A DNA stretch of 64,000 nucleotides, taken from an uncultured cyanobacterium (GTDB lineage Bacteria > Cyanobacteriota > Cyanobacteriia > Cyanobacteriales > Nostocaceae). The notes below the pieces were generated by a model, which was given only the letters and a program-made list of their open reading frames with translations, had not been told where the DNA came from and did not search any database. Positions 1-7,805 of the stretch are shown here, piece by piece. Each line of letters starts with the position of its first letter. Positions within the stretch are counted from its first letter, which is position 1. Position numbers and translations under genes: made by a program. The stretch is from the NCBI GenBank assembly GCA_903903925.1, contig CAIVAU010000259.1:1-64000 (forward strand). The letters run 5' to 3'.

Positions 1-126
1 ACTTTCCAGGATTGCGACAATCGCTGCCGAATCTGATTTCAACCCTCGCTCTCGTTTAAATTCAATTAGACGTTGATAAATAAACTGCGGTGGGTAGGCG
101 GCTACACGCGGATTTTCTGTTGCCAT
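1..126 (-). CDS. Hypothetical protein, N-terminal part only (runs off window)
   Basis: An open frame starts at the ATG at 126 on the minus strand and stays open to the window edge (42 codons). It begins MATENPRVAAYPPQFIYQRL and continues with a charged helix-like stretch containing EFKRERGLKSDSAAIVAIL. This has the look of a small DNA-binding or antitoxin-type protein common in cyanobacteria, but I do not recognise a named family. The C-terminus is outside the window, so length and function cannot be judged. Confidence 0.5.
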   Translation of the reverse strand, partial: MATENPRVAAYPPQFIYQRLIEFKRERGLKSDSAAIVAILES

Positions 127-412
127 AAAAAAGGGTACATCTTTAATTCCTTTTTTAGTTTAACCCCACATGAATCACTAGTAACCTACTGGTAAGCTAC
201 TAGTGAGAGATTGGTTGCTTGTGCCATACAACTAACCCCAATAGTTTTTACTTTACTAGCTTACAGCCTTTTGGCTCACTTTTTGCTTGCTAGTGAGCTA
301 CTATTCGGGGGATTTTTGCGCTCCTCTGTTCTCTTTGCCATCAAAGTCGTAGACAATAGAGTGAGTCAGAAGAAACAGGGCAGGGGGCATCGAAGAAGAG
401 GAAAATGGAAAA

Positions 413-799
413 ATGGAAAAAGAACCCATAAAAAGTCATGAAGATTTGGAAGTATACCAAATGGCATTTAACGCTGCCATGAACATCTTTGAACTATCAA
501 AGCAGTTCCCTGTAGAGGAACGATATTCCTTAACTGACCAGATTCGTCGGTCGTCACGTTCTGTTTGTGCTAATCTTGCTGAGGCATGGAGAAAACGGCG
601 TTATGAAGCAGCTTTTGTCGCTAAACTCAACGAGTCGGAAGCAGAAGCCGCCGAAACTCAAACATGGCTCAAATTTGCTGTTAAATGCGATTATTTAGAT
701 GTTGAAACAGGTCGAGAACTTTATGGGACTTACAATCGGATTTTGGGCATCCTTGTCACCATCATCAAGAATCCTTCACCTTGGGTTTTGAAGCGCTAA
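413..799 (+). CDS. Four helix bundle protein (23S rRNA intervening-sequence family)
   Basis: The 128-residue product has the hallmarks of the S23/four-helix-bundle family: an N-terminal EDLEVYQMAFNAAMNIFELS helix, then YSLTDQIRRSSRSVCANLAEAW, and a later ESEAEAAETQTWLKFA helix. Family members are about 120 residues, so it is complete. Some are encoded in insertions within 23S rRNA genes, but most, like this one, are free-standing in accessory DNA and have no established function. A purine-rich stretch (gaagaagagg) just upstream of the ATG can serve as ribosome binding site. It lies next to a C-rich simple repeat and a decayed group II intron, so the locus looks like an insertion-prone spot. 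Confidence 0.85.
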   Translation: MEKEPIKSHEDLEVYQMAFNAAMNIFELSKQFPVEERYSLTDQIRRSSRSVCANLAEAWRKRRYEAAFVAKLNESEAEAAETQTWLKFAVKCDYLDVETGRELYGTYNRILGILVTIIKNPSPWVLKR

Positions 800-803
800 T
801 TCT

Positions 804-868
804 TTCCCCCTTTCCCCCTTTCCCCAGTGCCTCTTTCCCCCTGCCCCCTGCCCCCTGCCCCCTGCCCT
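804..868. repeat. C-rich short tandem repeat (STRR type)
   Basis: Runs of ctttccccc and then repeated ccccctg heptamers fill the space between the four-helix-bundle gene and the truncated intron. The same ccccctg heptamer is one of the two units of the large array at 23701-23910. Confidence 0.7.
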
Positions 869-1328
869 AACATTCCTTGAATAAGGTGCAATATGAACAC
901 ACCGTCGGCACTTTGAGCCATCTTGTAGAACCATCCTTTTTGGGGATTGGTATCCTACGTAACCCTTGGTGTTTCCAGTCAGATGCATTGAACCTAAGCA
1001 GTTCTTCAAGTTCAAACCTTTCCTCGTGGGTTAGGCTTTTCTCTCCATCAACGCCAGCAGTTTTCTTGCCAGCATTGAGTTGTGTGACTTGACGTATAGC
1101 TAAAAATCTAGCACTCCTTGACTTCAACAGAAGTCTTTGGAGTTTACCGATTTTTCTCTTGTCTCCTGCTCTAACGGCTTTGAACAAACGACGCTGAAGG
1201 CGGTTTACTACCCTCTGAAATTTCTTCCAGGGGAGGGTCATCCATAACTCACTAAAATTTCTTTCGTGTCTAGTCATACTCTTCTTTGTTGTTTGTTTTC
1301 TGACAACCTTGTAGCAGTTACGCCACAT
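867..1328 (-). pseudogene. Group II intron reverse transcriptase/maturase, N-terminal fragment
   Basis: The frame encodes about 142 residues of the RT N-terminal domain typical of chloroplast-like (CL) bacterial group II introns: WKKFQRVVNRLQRRLFKAV, then LLLKSRSARFLAIRQVTQLN, then the diagnostic KKTAGVDG, and RRIPIPKKDGSTRWLKVPT just before RT motif 1. After LKVPT the sequence changes to 11 unrelated residues and a stop at 867. The catalytic YADD region, the maturase X domain and the HNH domain are absent, so the gene is dead. The ATG at 1328 fits the usual start, and the ORF sits in intron domain IV as expected. Confidence 0.8.
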
Positions 1329-1813
1329 CCTACCCGTCTACGGAGAGTTCTTCATCTCGTCATGCTTACTTAAGGTTCGACTTCCTTAAGACTCCTTAGA
1401 CGTTTCTTTTCGTTCCTTCTCTTCGATTGATTGTCCTGTTAGGTGTAACCAATTTGCCCATCGGATACCCAAGGTTTCTGCTGCTATCTTGCGGATAATG
1501 CCGCGGGTGTTTTATTCTCCGATCATGTCTTGGTTTTGTGGTCTGTATCCAAGCACGTAGGTTGGACATTTTTCTAGGTTATGTTTCACCGTGAGGACTC
1601 CTTTAACGCCAGTGTCAGGGATACATGCCCTGTCTGATTGCGTCCTACTTCCCGCTTCATTCCCTAGAAACCGAGTCTAGTCGATGGGGATAGGTCTTGA
1701 GTCACTCCGAACCTTGGAGGGAAGGACTTGCACCTTCATCGAAAAGAAAGTTCAAGGTTACTTTAGGTGTTCACCTTGGATAGCTTATGAATTCGGCTAT
1801 CAACGAATCGCAC
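903..1813 (-). mobile_element. Truncated group II intron (5' ribozyme part plus start of the reverse transcriptase ORF)
   Basis: On the minus strand a group II-like 5' end (GTGCGATTCGTTGATAG, beginning at 1813) is followed by typical domain I sequence including GTGCAAGTCC (around 1730) and then by the intron-encoded RT reading frame. The RT frame breaks abruptly at about 903, and no domain V hairpin or 3' end is visible afterwards, so about two thirds of the element is missing. A perfect hairpin lies immediately upstream of the 5' end (1821-1848), which could be the original 5' exon. Confidence 0.7.
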
Positions 1814-1820
1814 CCGCAAG

Positions 1821-1848
1821 CCTACACCTACCCGAAGGGAGGTGTAGG
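1821..1848. other. Perfect hairpin next to the intron 5' end
   Basis: cctacacct and aggtgtagg (9 bp) enclose accc-gaa-ggg, giving a GC-rich stem-loop that ends 7 bp from the inferred intron start. Some bacterial group II introns insert just behind terminator-like hairpins; this may be the target or the end of another repeat. Confidence 0.6.
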
Positions 1849-1864
1849 TAGTTGACGGGACTTC

Positions 1865-1897
1865 AGAAAACGGTTTTCCTCAAGAAACCCGTTTTCT
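1865..1897 (-). terminator. Probable terminator of the nitroreductase gene
   Basis: AGAAAACGGG and the complementary CCGTTTTCT arm form a hairpin 16 bp downstream of the nitroreductase stop codon on the minus strand. There is a T-rich right arm but only a weak poly-T tail. Confidence 0.45.
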
Positions 1898-1912
1898 TTC
1901 TGTGTTCTCAGG

Positions 1913-2518
1913 TCATTTTGTCAACAACGACGACACAGTACCCCATTCTCCAGTAAACACAAATTCGTTTAAAGGCTTGCGAACACGGGGCGCTAATTCC
2001 CTTTCCCGCAGACCATCAGGTAGGCTTTGGGGGTCGCCAGCATAGCCAACTACAATTGCAGTTGCAGGTTCGTAGTCCTCTGGAATCTGGTATTCTTTCC
2101 TTGCTCCATCCACGCTGAATCCTGCTATTTGATGCACGGATAAACCGAGAGCAGTTGCCTGAATGACTAGGTTTTCGATCGCCAGTCCGACATCATGAAA
2201 TGCATGTCTATTTGTCTTCCCATCATCAGTGCGTGTTTTCGCAACAGCGAGGAGCAAGACAGGAGCGCTTTTTGCCCATCCTTGATTGAACTCAACTAAG
2301 GTACGAAGGAGACGGTTATATTCTGTTGGGTCATCTTTAGTAGCAACAATAAAACTCCAAGGCTGATGGTTGTAGGAGGAAGGTGCCCAACGAGCGGCTT
2401 CCAGGAGTGAAAGTAACTTATCCTGCTCAACTGGGCGATCGCTAAATGCTCTGGGACTCCAGCGACTTTGGATGAACTCATGAACGGGGTGTTGTGTTTG
2501 TGCAGGTTTTTCTGTCAT
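1913..2518 (-). CDS. Nitroreductase family protein (FMN-dependent)
   Basis: The 201-residue product matches the short nitroreductase fold: SRWSPRAFSDRPV near residue 20 (the R-S/T-x-R-x-F FMN phosphate signature), AARWAPSSYNHQPWSFIV at about 42-59, HDVGLAIENLVIQATALGL in the middle and AIVVGYAG near residue 155. Such enzymes are cytoplasmic FMN dimers that reduce nitroaromatics, quinones or similar with NAD(P)H. Substrate cannot be told. It stands alone, transcribed away from the flavin monooxygenase at 2948. Confidence 0.9.
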   Translation of the reverse strand: MTEKPAQTQHPVHEFIQSRWSPRAFSDRPVEQDKLLSLLEAARWAPSSYNHQPWSFIVATKDDPTEYNRLLRTLVEFNQGWAKSAPVLLLAVAKTRTDDGKTNRHAFHDVGLAIENLVIQATALGLSVHQIAGFSVDGARKEYQIPEDYEPATAIVVGYAGDPQSLPDGLRERELAPRVRKPLNEFVFTGEWGTVSSLLTK

Positions 2519-2587
2519 ATTGATGCTGCTATGTATAAGCTGTATAATACTGTAAACTGATAAAATAAGAGTTGTTTAACTGCCAGC

Positions 2588-2718
2588 GATTTAAATCCCT
2601 GGCTGATACCTAAAGTCCTCTCAAGAGGACTAATCAAGAATTTTAGTCCATTTCAATGGACTTAAGCTATTAGCCCGGAACTTCAGTTCTGGGCGGGATA
2701 TCTGGCTGATTCAGAATG
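2588..2718 (+). ncRNA. Dispersed structured repeat, copy 1 (candidate RNA)
   Basis: It begins with gatttaaat and ends with ggctgattcagaatg. Three stem-loops follow one another: AGTCCTC/GAGGACT (2614-2631), AGTCCA/TGGACT (2645-2662) and GCCCGGAAC/GTTCTGGGC (2673-2694). Copies at 12119-12250 and 56424-56534 keep the layout while changing paired bases. It could be an IS200/IS605-type end or TnpB omega-RNA relic; no transposase is adjacent. Confidence 0.55.
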
Positions 2719-2719
2719 C

Positions 2720-2756
2720 CTACCACGCTCTTCACAGTAGCGAATGAGCGTGGTAG
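2720..2756. other. Perfect 11-bp hairpin after repeat copy 1
   Basis: ctaccacgctc (2720-2730) pairs with gagcgtggtag (2746-2756) around a 15-nt loop. It directly follows the repeat end and has no poly-T tract, so it is not an obvious terminator. The rest of the 2519-2947 gap is AT-rich and probably holds the promoter of the monooxygenase gene. Confidence 0.6.
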
Positions 2757-2947
2757 TTGAGAGGCACTGTTCTATGATCGCATTAAAATACTTTGCGATA
2801 CTTAATATTAGATTATCGAATAATTCGAGTATCATATTTTTGTGAGATGTGAACTCTATCTACTGGGTAAGATTGCCACATCAGTTTGCAGGAGCCACAC
2901 AAGATTTGTACAAGCGCTTAAGCGCAAGCAAAAAACGAAAAAAGCAT

Positions 2948-4312
2948 ATGAGCAAAACACGTAAGTTTCGTTTAGGTGCATTCATTCAAGCCACCGGACA
3001 TCATGTTTCCGCTTGGCGGCATCCTAATTCTCAAGCCGACGCTGGTCTGAATTTCGAGCATTACAAGGAAATTACCCAAACCGCCCAACGTGGCTTGTTC
3101 GATGCAGTTTTTCTTGCAGACAGCCCAGCCGTCTGGGGTGGTGATCCGGAAACTCAGAGTCGTAATGGTAAAATCGTCCATTTCGAGCCTGTCACCCTTT
3201 TTTCAGCGTTGTCCTCTGTCACTCAAAACATCGGCTTCATTGCCACTGCCTCAACCACCTATGAAGAACCCTATACCCTAGCACGTAAGTTTGCTTCCCT
3301 GGACTACTTGAGTCAGGGTCGAGCAGGGTGGAATGTAGTTACCACAGGTAATGAGAATGCCGCAGGTAATTTCGGACAAGAGCATCACCCGGATCACAGC
3401 CAGCGTTATGAACGTGCTGAAGAGTTTGTGGAAGTCGTGAAAGGATTGTGGGATAGTTGGGAAGATGATGCCTTTATCCGTGACAGAGAATCTGGTATCT
3501 ATTTCGACACCAACAAACTGCATACACTGAACCATAAAGGTAAACATTTTTCTGTCAAAGGTCCCTTGAATGTCGGTCGTCCGCCCCAAGGCTATCCGGT
3601 GATTGTACAGGCTGGAGCCTCCGAAGCCGGACGGGACTTGGCAGCGCGTACTGCTGAGGTCATCTTCACGGCTAATCAAACCCTAGCGGATGCACAGGAA
3701 TTTTATGGTGATGTCAAAGGTAGGCTGGCAAAATATGGACGATCTCCAGACGATCTAAAAATCATGCCTGGTGCTTTCCCCATTATTGGTCGTACTGAGG
3801 AAGAAGCTCAAGAGAAGTACGAATTTCTGCAATCGTTGATCCATCCCGATGTTGCCTGGGGTATTTTAAAGAATTATTACAAAGGTGTCGATCTGTCGAA
3901 ATATTCCCTAGACGATGTGGCTCCTGAACTGCCAACCGATACCAACAACAACAAGAGTCGTCTCAAACTAGTCAGAAATTTGGCTACTCGTGGGACTCTG
4001 ACACTGCGCCAATTGTATCTATCTCTGTCTACCGCACGAGGTCATCGCACCATACTTGGAACTCCCGAAAGCATTGCCGACCAATTAGAGGAATGGTTTA
4101 ATCACGGTGCGGCAGACGGCTTTAATATCATGCCGCCAATTTTACCTACGGAATTAGATGAGTTCGTTAACCTAGTTATTCCTGTCCTACAGAAACGCGG
4201 ACTGTTCCGTACCGAATACGAAGGCAGTACCTTGCGGGAAAACCTAGGGCTGCGTCGTCCTGGCAATTCTTTTGCTGTCCAACACACTGATGAAAGATTG
4301 GTGTTGGCTTGA
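2948..4312 (+). CDS. LLM-class flavin-dependent monooxygenase (NtaA/SnaA/DszA type), first paralogue
   Basis: The 454-residue product is a bacterial-luciferase-like TIM barrel of the NtaA/SnaA/DszA branch. It shows FRLGAFIQATGHHVSAWRHP at the start, FDAVFLADS, TTYEEPYTLARKFASLDYLS, GRAGWNVVTT, GYPVIVQAGASEAGRDLA and GFNIMPPILP. These two-component monooxygenases use FMNH2 from a separate reductase to oxidise C-S or C-N bonds. I start at the ATG at 2948, which corresponds to the start of the paralogue at 15966 (MSKKQLRLGAF); an upstream GTG (2849) would add 33 residues unlike the family. It is followed closely by an esterase. The paralogue lies in the sulfur cluster 11 kb away, suggesting a similar organosulfur role. 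Confidence 0.88.
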   Translation: MSKTRKFRLGAFIQATGHHVSAWRHPNSQADAGLNFEHYKEITQTAQRGLFDAVFLADSPAVWGGDPETQSRNGKIVHFEPVTLFSALSSVTQNIGFIATASTTYEEPYTLARKFASLDYLSQGRAGWNVVTTGNENAAGNFGQEHHPDHSQRYERAEEFVEVVKGLWDSWEDDAFIRDRESGIYFDTNKLHTLNHKGKHFSVKGPLNVGRPPQGYPVIVQAGASEAGRDLAARTAEVIFTANQTLADAQEFYGDVKGRLAKYGRSPDDLKIMPGAFPIIGRTEEEAQEKYEFLQSLIHPDVAWGILKNYYKGVDLSKYSLDDVAPELPTDTNNNKSRLKLVRNLATRGTLTLRQLYLSLSTARGHRTILGTPESIADQLEEWFNHGAADGFNIMPPILPTELDEFVNLVIPVLQKRGLFRTEYEGSTLRENLGLRRPGNSFAVQHTDERLVLA

Positions 4313-4361
4313 TACTCTCCCTGACTTATCAAATCAAATACGCACTTTAGGAATCAAAACT

Positions 4362-5024
4362 ATGGCTGTTGAACATCGCTCCCACGACAATAGCTCTTTG
4401 CCTTATCTTTTCGCTCCTGGCTTAGCGGATGCCAATAACCCTGCGCCTCTGGTGTTGTTTCTGCACGGAGGGCGCGATCGCGGGACGGACTTGAACGGTT
4501 TGCTGAAATGGGGTTTACCTCGGTTCGTGGATTTGTCAGGATCGTTACCCTATGTCTTTGCAGCCCCCCAAATTCCTGAAGGACAGACCTGGGTAGATCG
4601 AGAGAGCGACTTGATTGCTTTGCTGGATAATCTCATCGCCTCCAATCCCATCGATCCGTCCCGTGTGATTTTGTCTGGGTTTAGCTTAGGTACCGCCGGG
4701 GCTTGGCATATCGCTGCTTCCCATCCTGGTCGCTTCGCTGGTCTTGTAGCAGTGTCAGGTCGTGTACCCAAAACTTTAGAAGAAAGCCAACTAGCTGCAC
4801 TCAAGGAGATTCCCATCCAAATATTCCAAGGTGGACAGGACCAAAATCTATCGGTTGAGGATGCACAGCATATTGTCGATACCTTGCGCAAACTGGGGGG
4901 GACAGTAGATTTTACCGTACTGGCTGATGGGGATCATTTTATTGCAGATGAAGTGTACAGTGACCCGAAATTGCAACAATGGCTAGTTTCACAGCGCCGT
5001 CGTGAAGCTTCTGTCGTTAGCTGA
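4362..5024 (+). CDS. Alpha/beta hydrolase (phospholipase/carboxylesterase-like)
   Basis: The product (220 residues from the ATG at 4362) is a small serine hydrolase. PLVLFLHGGRDRG gives the oxyanion-hole strand, LSGFSLGTAGAW the GxSxG nucleophile elbow (Ser about residue 109), IPIQIFQGGQDQNL the Asp strand and ADGDHFIADE the catalytic His. An upstream in-frame ATG at 4272 would overlap the monooxygenase end; the ATG at 4362 has an AGGAAT ribosome-binding-like sequence and begins the recognisable homology. It lies 49 bp after the monooxygenase stop and is probably co-transcribed with it, possibly hydrolysing a product of that enzyme. Substrate unknown. Confidence 0.82.
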   Translation: MAVEHRSHDNSSLPYLFAPGLADANNPAPLVLFLHGGRDRGTDLNGLLKWGLPRFVDLSGSLPYVFAAPQIPEGQTWVDRESDLIALLDNLIASNPIDPSRVILSGFSLGTAGAWHIAASHPGRFAGLVAVSGRVPKTLEESQLAALKEIPIQIFQGGQDQNLSVEDAQHIVDTLRKLGGTVDFTVLADGDHFIADEVYSDPKLQQWLVSQRRREASVVS

Positions 5025-5087
5025 GGCAAAATTTTTAGAAACTACCTTGGGGTGGGCATCTTGCCTACCCAATATGCAGGATTTGCA

Positions 5088-5143
5088 TTATCGGGAACAG
5101 CCCCACGTCCTTGCGTCCTATCCATAATATGGATAGGATAAAG
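5088..5143. repeat. 56-bp direct repeat, copy 1
   Basis: ttatcgggaacagcc...ggataaag is repeated at 6131-6186 in the same orientation with few differences. It contains the palindrome tatccat-a-atatggata. The two copies bracket a small gene and two gene fragments. Confidence 0.75.
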
Positions 5144-5220
5144 TCAGCAACTCTCTCAGGAGAGCCGTTGCTCTCCAGAACCGTGCTTAAAATAAATTTA
5201 TCCTCGACTTAACCCACAGC

Positions 5221-5457
5221 ATGGTTATCCCAGAACTCGAACAACAACTCCTGAATCTCTCACCTAACGATAAGCTGTACATTATCCAACTACTCGCCCA
5301 AAGCCTGACCACACAGAATAACAACTCCCACCCAGAACAAACCACCAAACTCTCAGAGTTTTTCCGTCAATCCCCCCTGGCTGAAGTCAGCTCAGAATTA
5401 GACCTAAGCCGAGATCTCATGAAACACTACCGCTACGCTTTGAAAACAGGATCTTAA
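5221..5457 (+). CDS. Small antitoxin-like protein upstream of a vapC remnant
   Basis: The 78-residue protein starts MVIPELEQQLLNLSPNDKLY and carries the pattern of cyanobacterial antitoxins that precede PIN-domain toxins: a helix ending in IIQLLAQSL, a polar linker, then LSEFFRQSPLAEVSSELDLS. The reading frame is intact. It is followed 17 bp later by the C-terminal piece of a VapC toxin, so it looks like the surviving half of a toxin-antitoxin pair. No named family was recognised beyond this context. Confidence 0.6.
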   Translation: MVIPELEQQLLNLSPNDKLYIIQLLAQSLTTQNNNSHPEQTTKLSEFFRQSPLAEVSSELDLSRDLMKHYRYALKTGS

Positions 5458-5474
5458 GTATTGATTTCTCAACA

Positions 5475-5648
5475 ATGGTGTTGTGGGGAAACTTAGTCGG
5501 GCAGCTTGAATTTTCGGGGCGACCTCTACCCGCAATGGATTCTCTCATTGCAGCCATCGCACTTCATAACTCTCTATCACTTGTCACCCGCAACGAAAAA
5601 GATTTTGCTCAGACAGGAGTTGTAATCATTAATCCTTGGTCTTTTTAA
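5475..5648 (+). pseudogene. VapC-type PIN-domain toxin, C-terminal fragment
   Basis: The frame gives 57 residues matching the end of VapC toxins: WGNLVGQLEFSGRPLPAMD, then SLIAAIALHNSLSLVTRNEK and DFAQTGVVIINPW. The conserved PIN acidic residues D (in PAMDS), D (in KDF) and the TRNEKDF motif are present, but the N-terminal half with the first catalytic Asp is missing, so no functional nuclease is expected. It sits directly after the antitoxin-like gene. Confidence 0.75.
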
Positions 5649-5715
5649 CGGTTTAGGGCTTTTAGTAGCTTTTTAGTGATTAAAGAGGGCTAACCACGTC
5701 CTTTATCTACTGCTC

Positions 5716-5892
5716 CTATACTGCCATTATTTTAAATTTATAGAGTTGGGCAACTGTTCGGTTTGCACCTACCAATGCAATGAGAAAATTGCCGCCCTTG
5801 ATCAGCACCATCTCTAGTTCAATTCCATTGCCCAAGTCTTCAACAAAATATTGCGCTGTCTGCCGATAACGGTTAATGATTGTTTCTGCCAT
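5716..5892 (-). pseudogene. FGE-sulfatase (SUMF1) domain protein fragment
   Basis: Reading down from the ATG at 5892, 58 residues include INRYRQTAQYFVEDLGNG and IELEMVLIKGGNFLI, the conserved entry into the formylglycine-generating-enzyme-like domain of cyanobacterial proteins (normally followed by MGSP). Here it degenerates into unrelated sequence and stops at 5716. The intact protein at 6189-7805 has the same linker (QAFYFVEFLSEAP). This is therefore a remnant of a second FGE gene beside the conflict-type operon. Confidence 0.65.
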
Positions 5893-6130
5893 TATTTTCT
5901 ATAGGATTTACGCATTGACAGAAAGCATCAGATATGCAAAGTGCATTTTCAGCACCTTAACGTTTGATTTTTCCACGAATGAAAGTGTTCCTGTCCACGC
6001 CCTGGGGCATATTGCAATACGCCCCTACAAGTCTAAAATGACCATTATCCGTTGATACACATGATTTTTAATTATTATAGACAATTTTAAAAATACCCAA
6101 TTTTTCGGGCTTCCTGCAAACAAGCTTCTG

Positions 6131-6186
6131 TTATCGGGAACAGCCTCATGTCCTTGCGTCCTATCCATACTATGGATAAGATAAAG
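6131..6186. repeat. 56-bp direct repeat, copy 2
   Basis: This is the second copy of the element at 5088-5143, with the palindrome tatccat-ac-tatggata. It ends two bases before the stop codon of the FGE-domain gene at 6189. Confidence 0.75.
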
Positions 6187-6188
6187 AG

Positions 6189-7805
6189 CTACCGAAGAAT
6201 CCTCCCAACGGCGCAGACAACACGAAAACCAACATTAAGGAAGATGAAGTTGCGCACCGCCCTAACGTTGTTGAGGCGAGACGCGGAACGGCAGAGTTTA
6301 GGAATGTCGAACCAGGAACCGCCCCGCAGCACGGCATTTCCTTGCTTTTGAGAAAGGTTATCATTCTCATCAAACCAAGCACTACCATCTGTTGGCGCTC
6401 CTTCATAGTTCTCATGCCAATCGTCAAGACACCATTCCCATACATTTCCGTGCATATCATATAACCCAAAGGCGTTAGCTACTTTAAAACTGCCCACAAC
6501 TGTAGTTTTTTCTCGATAAATTCCTTTGGGTCCAGCACCGTAAGTTTCAGTAGCGTCATAATTGGCTAACTCTGATGTAATTGTTTCGCCAAAATGGAAT
6601 GGTGTTGTTGTTCCGGCTCTACAGGCATATTCCCATTCGGCTTCACTTGGTAAAGTGTAAGGTCTGCCTGTATATTGGGAGAGGCGATCGCAAAACTCAA
6701 CCGCGTCGTACCAAGAAACTCTTTCGACTGGGAGATCATTTCCCTTAAACCTAGATGGATCGGGATCAAGTTTCCGGTTCACTTGAGGTAACTGCGCGAC
6801 AAATCGCCACTGGGACTGAGTTATTGGGTACTTAGCCAAAAAAAACGGTTGCACAGTGACTGTATGCGGGGGATTTTCATCGTCATAGCGTTCCGGCTCA
6901 TTTGGTGGCGACCCCATTTCAAAAGTTCCACCAGGAATAGCTACCATCTCTATCAAAAGTGGTGATGGTTTTGTTGGTGCTTCACTTAGAAACTCTACAA
7001 AATAAAATGCTTGGTTTTGTTGTCGATGAATGACTTGTCCACGATGATCAACTGTTACCGTATCAAACTCAAAAGTTTGCAACTCTTCCCTAGGCTCATC
7101 GTCTGAGGTAATAATTGCGACATCATACTCAAAAGTTTGCAACGAAACTCCCATCGCTGCGGCAATTTCTTTCTCGTCTTCATCCTGTATGGGTTCACCC
7201 TTGAATATCTGCTGTGACCATAACAACAATGGATTAAAACCCTTTTCCGATAACAGGTCAGAATAATTTTCTACTAATGCTGCCCATCTGATACGATCTT
7301 TAGCATCTGTGGAGGCTGTTAGCTTGTGCAACTCTTGTCTGATAGCGTTAATGACTTCTTGTTGATCTGAACTCAGGTATGCTAAAGCTGTCCAATCTGG
7401 GCGTTGTCCAAAAACCAAAGCACGGTTGTTCTTCTCAAGCTGTAAGCGACTATTAATATACTGAGACATAAAATCTGCCAGTTCCTTGAGTCGCTGTTCC
7501 CCAAACTCCTTATTCTCATATAAACCACGCAACAAACCATCTCTGGTTTTGCCTTCTATTTCATACAAGTCATAGCCTACGTTTTGGCATAATCCTGAGA
7601 GCAACACATCAGCGACTGCATACCACGGGATATCAGGCAGAAAATTTTCACGCAAACAGTAGAGTAAATCTGAGGTGAGGGTAAGGGGAAAAGCAGCATG
7701 GTAAGCCAAATACAGCGCATTCGTTCCGTAGCGTCCTTCAAAAACCTGAATGCGACGAGTTGTGAAATTGTTGGGCTGGGTTACAGATGGGAATACATTT
7801 GCCAT
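6189..7805 (-). CDS. FGE-sulfatase (SUMF1)-domain protein of a MoxR-vWA conflict-type module
   Basis: The product has 538 residues. About 1-260 form an alpha-helical N-terminal region (MANVFPSVTQPNNF, then IRQELHKLTASTDAKDRIRW) that I do not recognise. About 270-300 hold the linker FDTVTVDHRGQVIHRQQNQA. From about 305 a formylglycine-generating-enzyme-like C-lectin domain runs to the end: EMVAIPGGTFEMGSP, RVSWYDAVEFCDRLS, TLPSEAEWEYACRAG, GNVWEWCLDDWH, VLRGGSWFD and NVGFRVV. In conflict systems such domains are thought to be peptide- or ligand-recognition modules rather than sulfatase activators. It is the last gene of the five-gene operon and its start overlaps the preceding gene by 25 bp. 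Confidence 0.85.
   Translation of the reverse strand: MANVFPSVTQPNNFTTRRIQVFEGRYGTNALYLAYHAAFPLTLTSDLLYCLRENFLPDIPWYAVADVLLSGLCQNVGYDLYEIEGKTRDGLLRGLYENKEFGEQRLKELADFMSQYINSRLQLEKNNRALVFGQRPDWTALAYLSSDQQEVINAIRQELHKLTASTDAKDRIRWAALVENYSDLLSEKGFNPLLLWSQQIFKGEPIQDEDEKEIAAAMGVSLQTFEYDVAIITSDDEPREELQTFEFDTVTVDHRGQVIHRQQNQAFYFVEFLSEAPTKPSPLLIEMVAIPGGTFEMGSPPNEPERYDDENPPHTVTVQPFFLAKYPITQSQWRFVAQLPQVNRKLDPDPSRFKGNDLPVERVSWYDAVEFCDRLSQYTGRPYTLPSEAEWEYACRAGTTTPFHFGETITSELANYDATETYGAGPKGIYREKTTVVGSFKVANAFGLYDMHGNVWEWCLDDWHENYEGAPTDGSAWFDENDNLSQKQGNAVLRGGSWFDIPKLCRSASRLNNVRAVRNFIFLNVGFRVVCAVGRILR

Noticed and set aside
211-441. Open frame of 76 codons overlapping the four-helix-bundle start
   Set aside because: No family, no ribosome binding site, and it overlaps a clear gene in another frame.
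3278-3679. 133-codon minus-strand frame inside the LLM monooxygenase gene
   Set aside because: Antisense shadow of a well-supported gene; the same shadow occurs at 16329-16718 in the paralogue, as expected from shared sequence.
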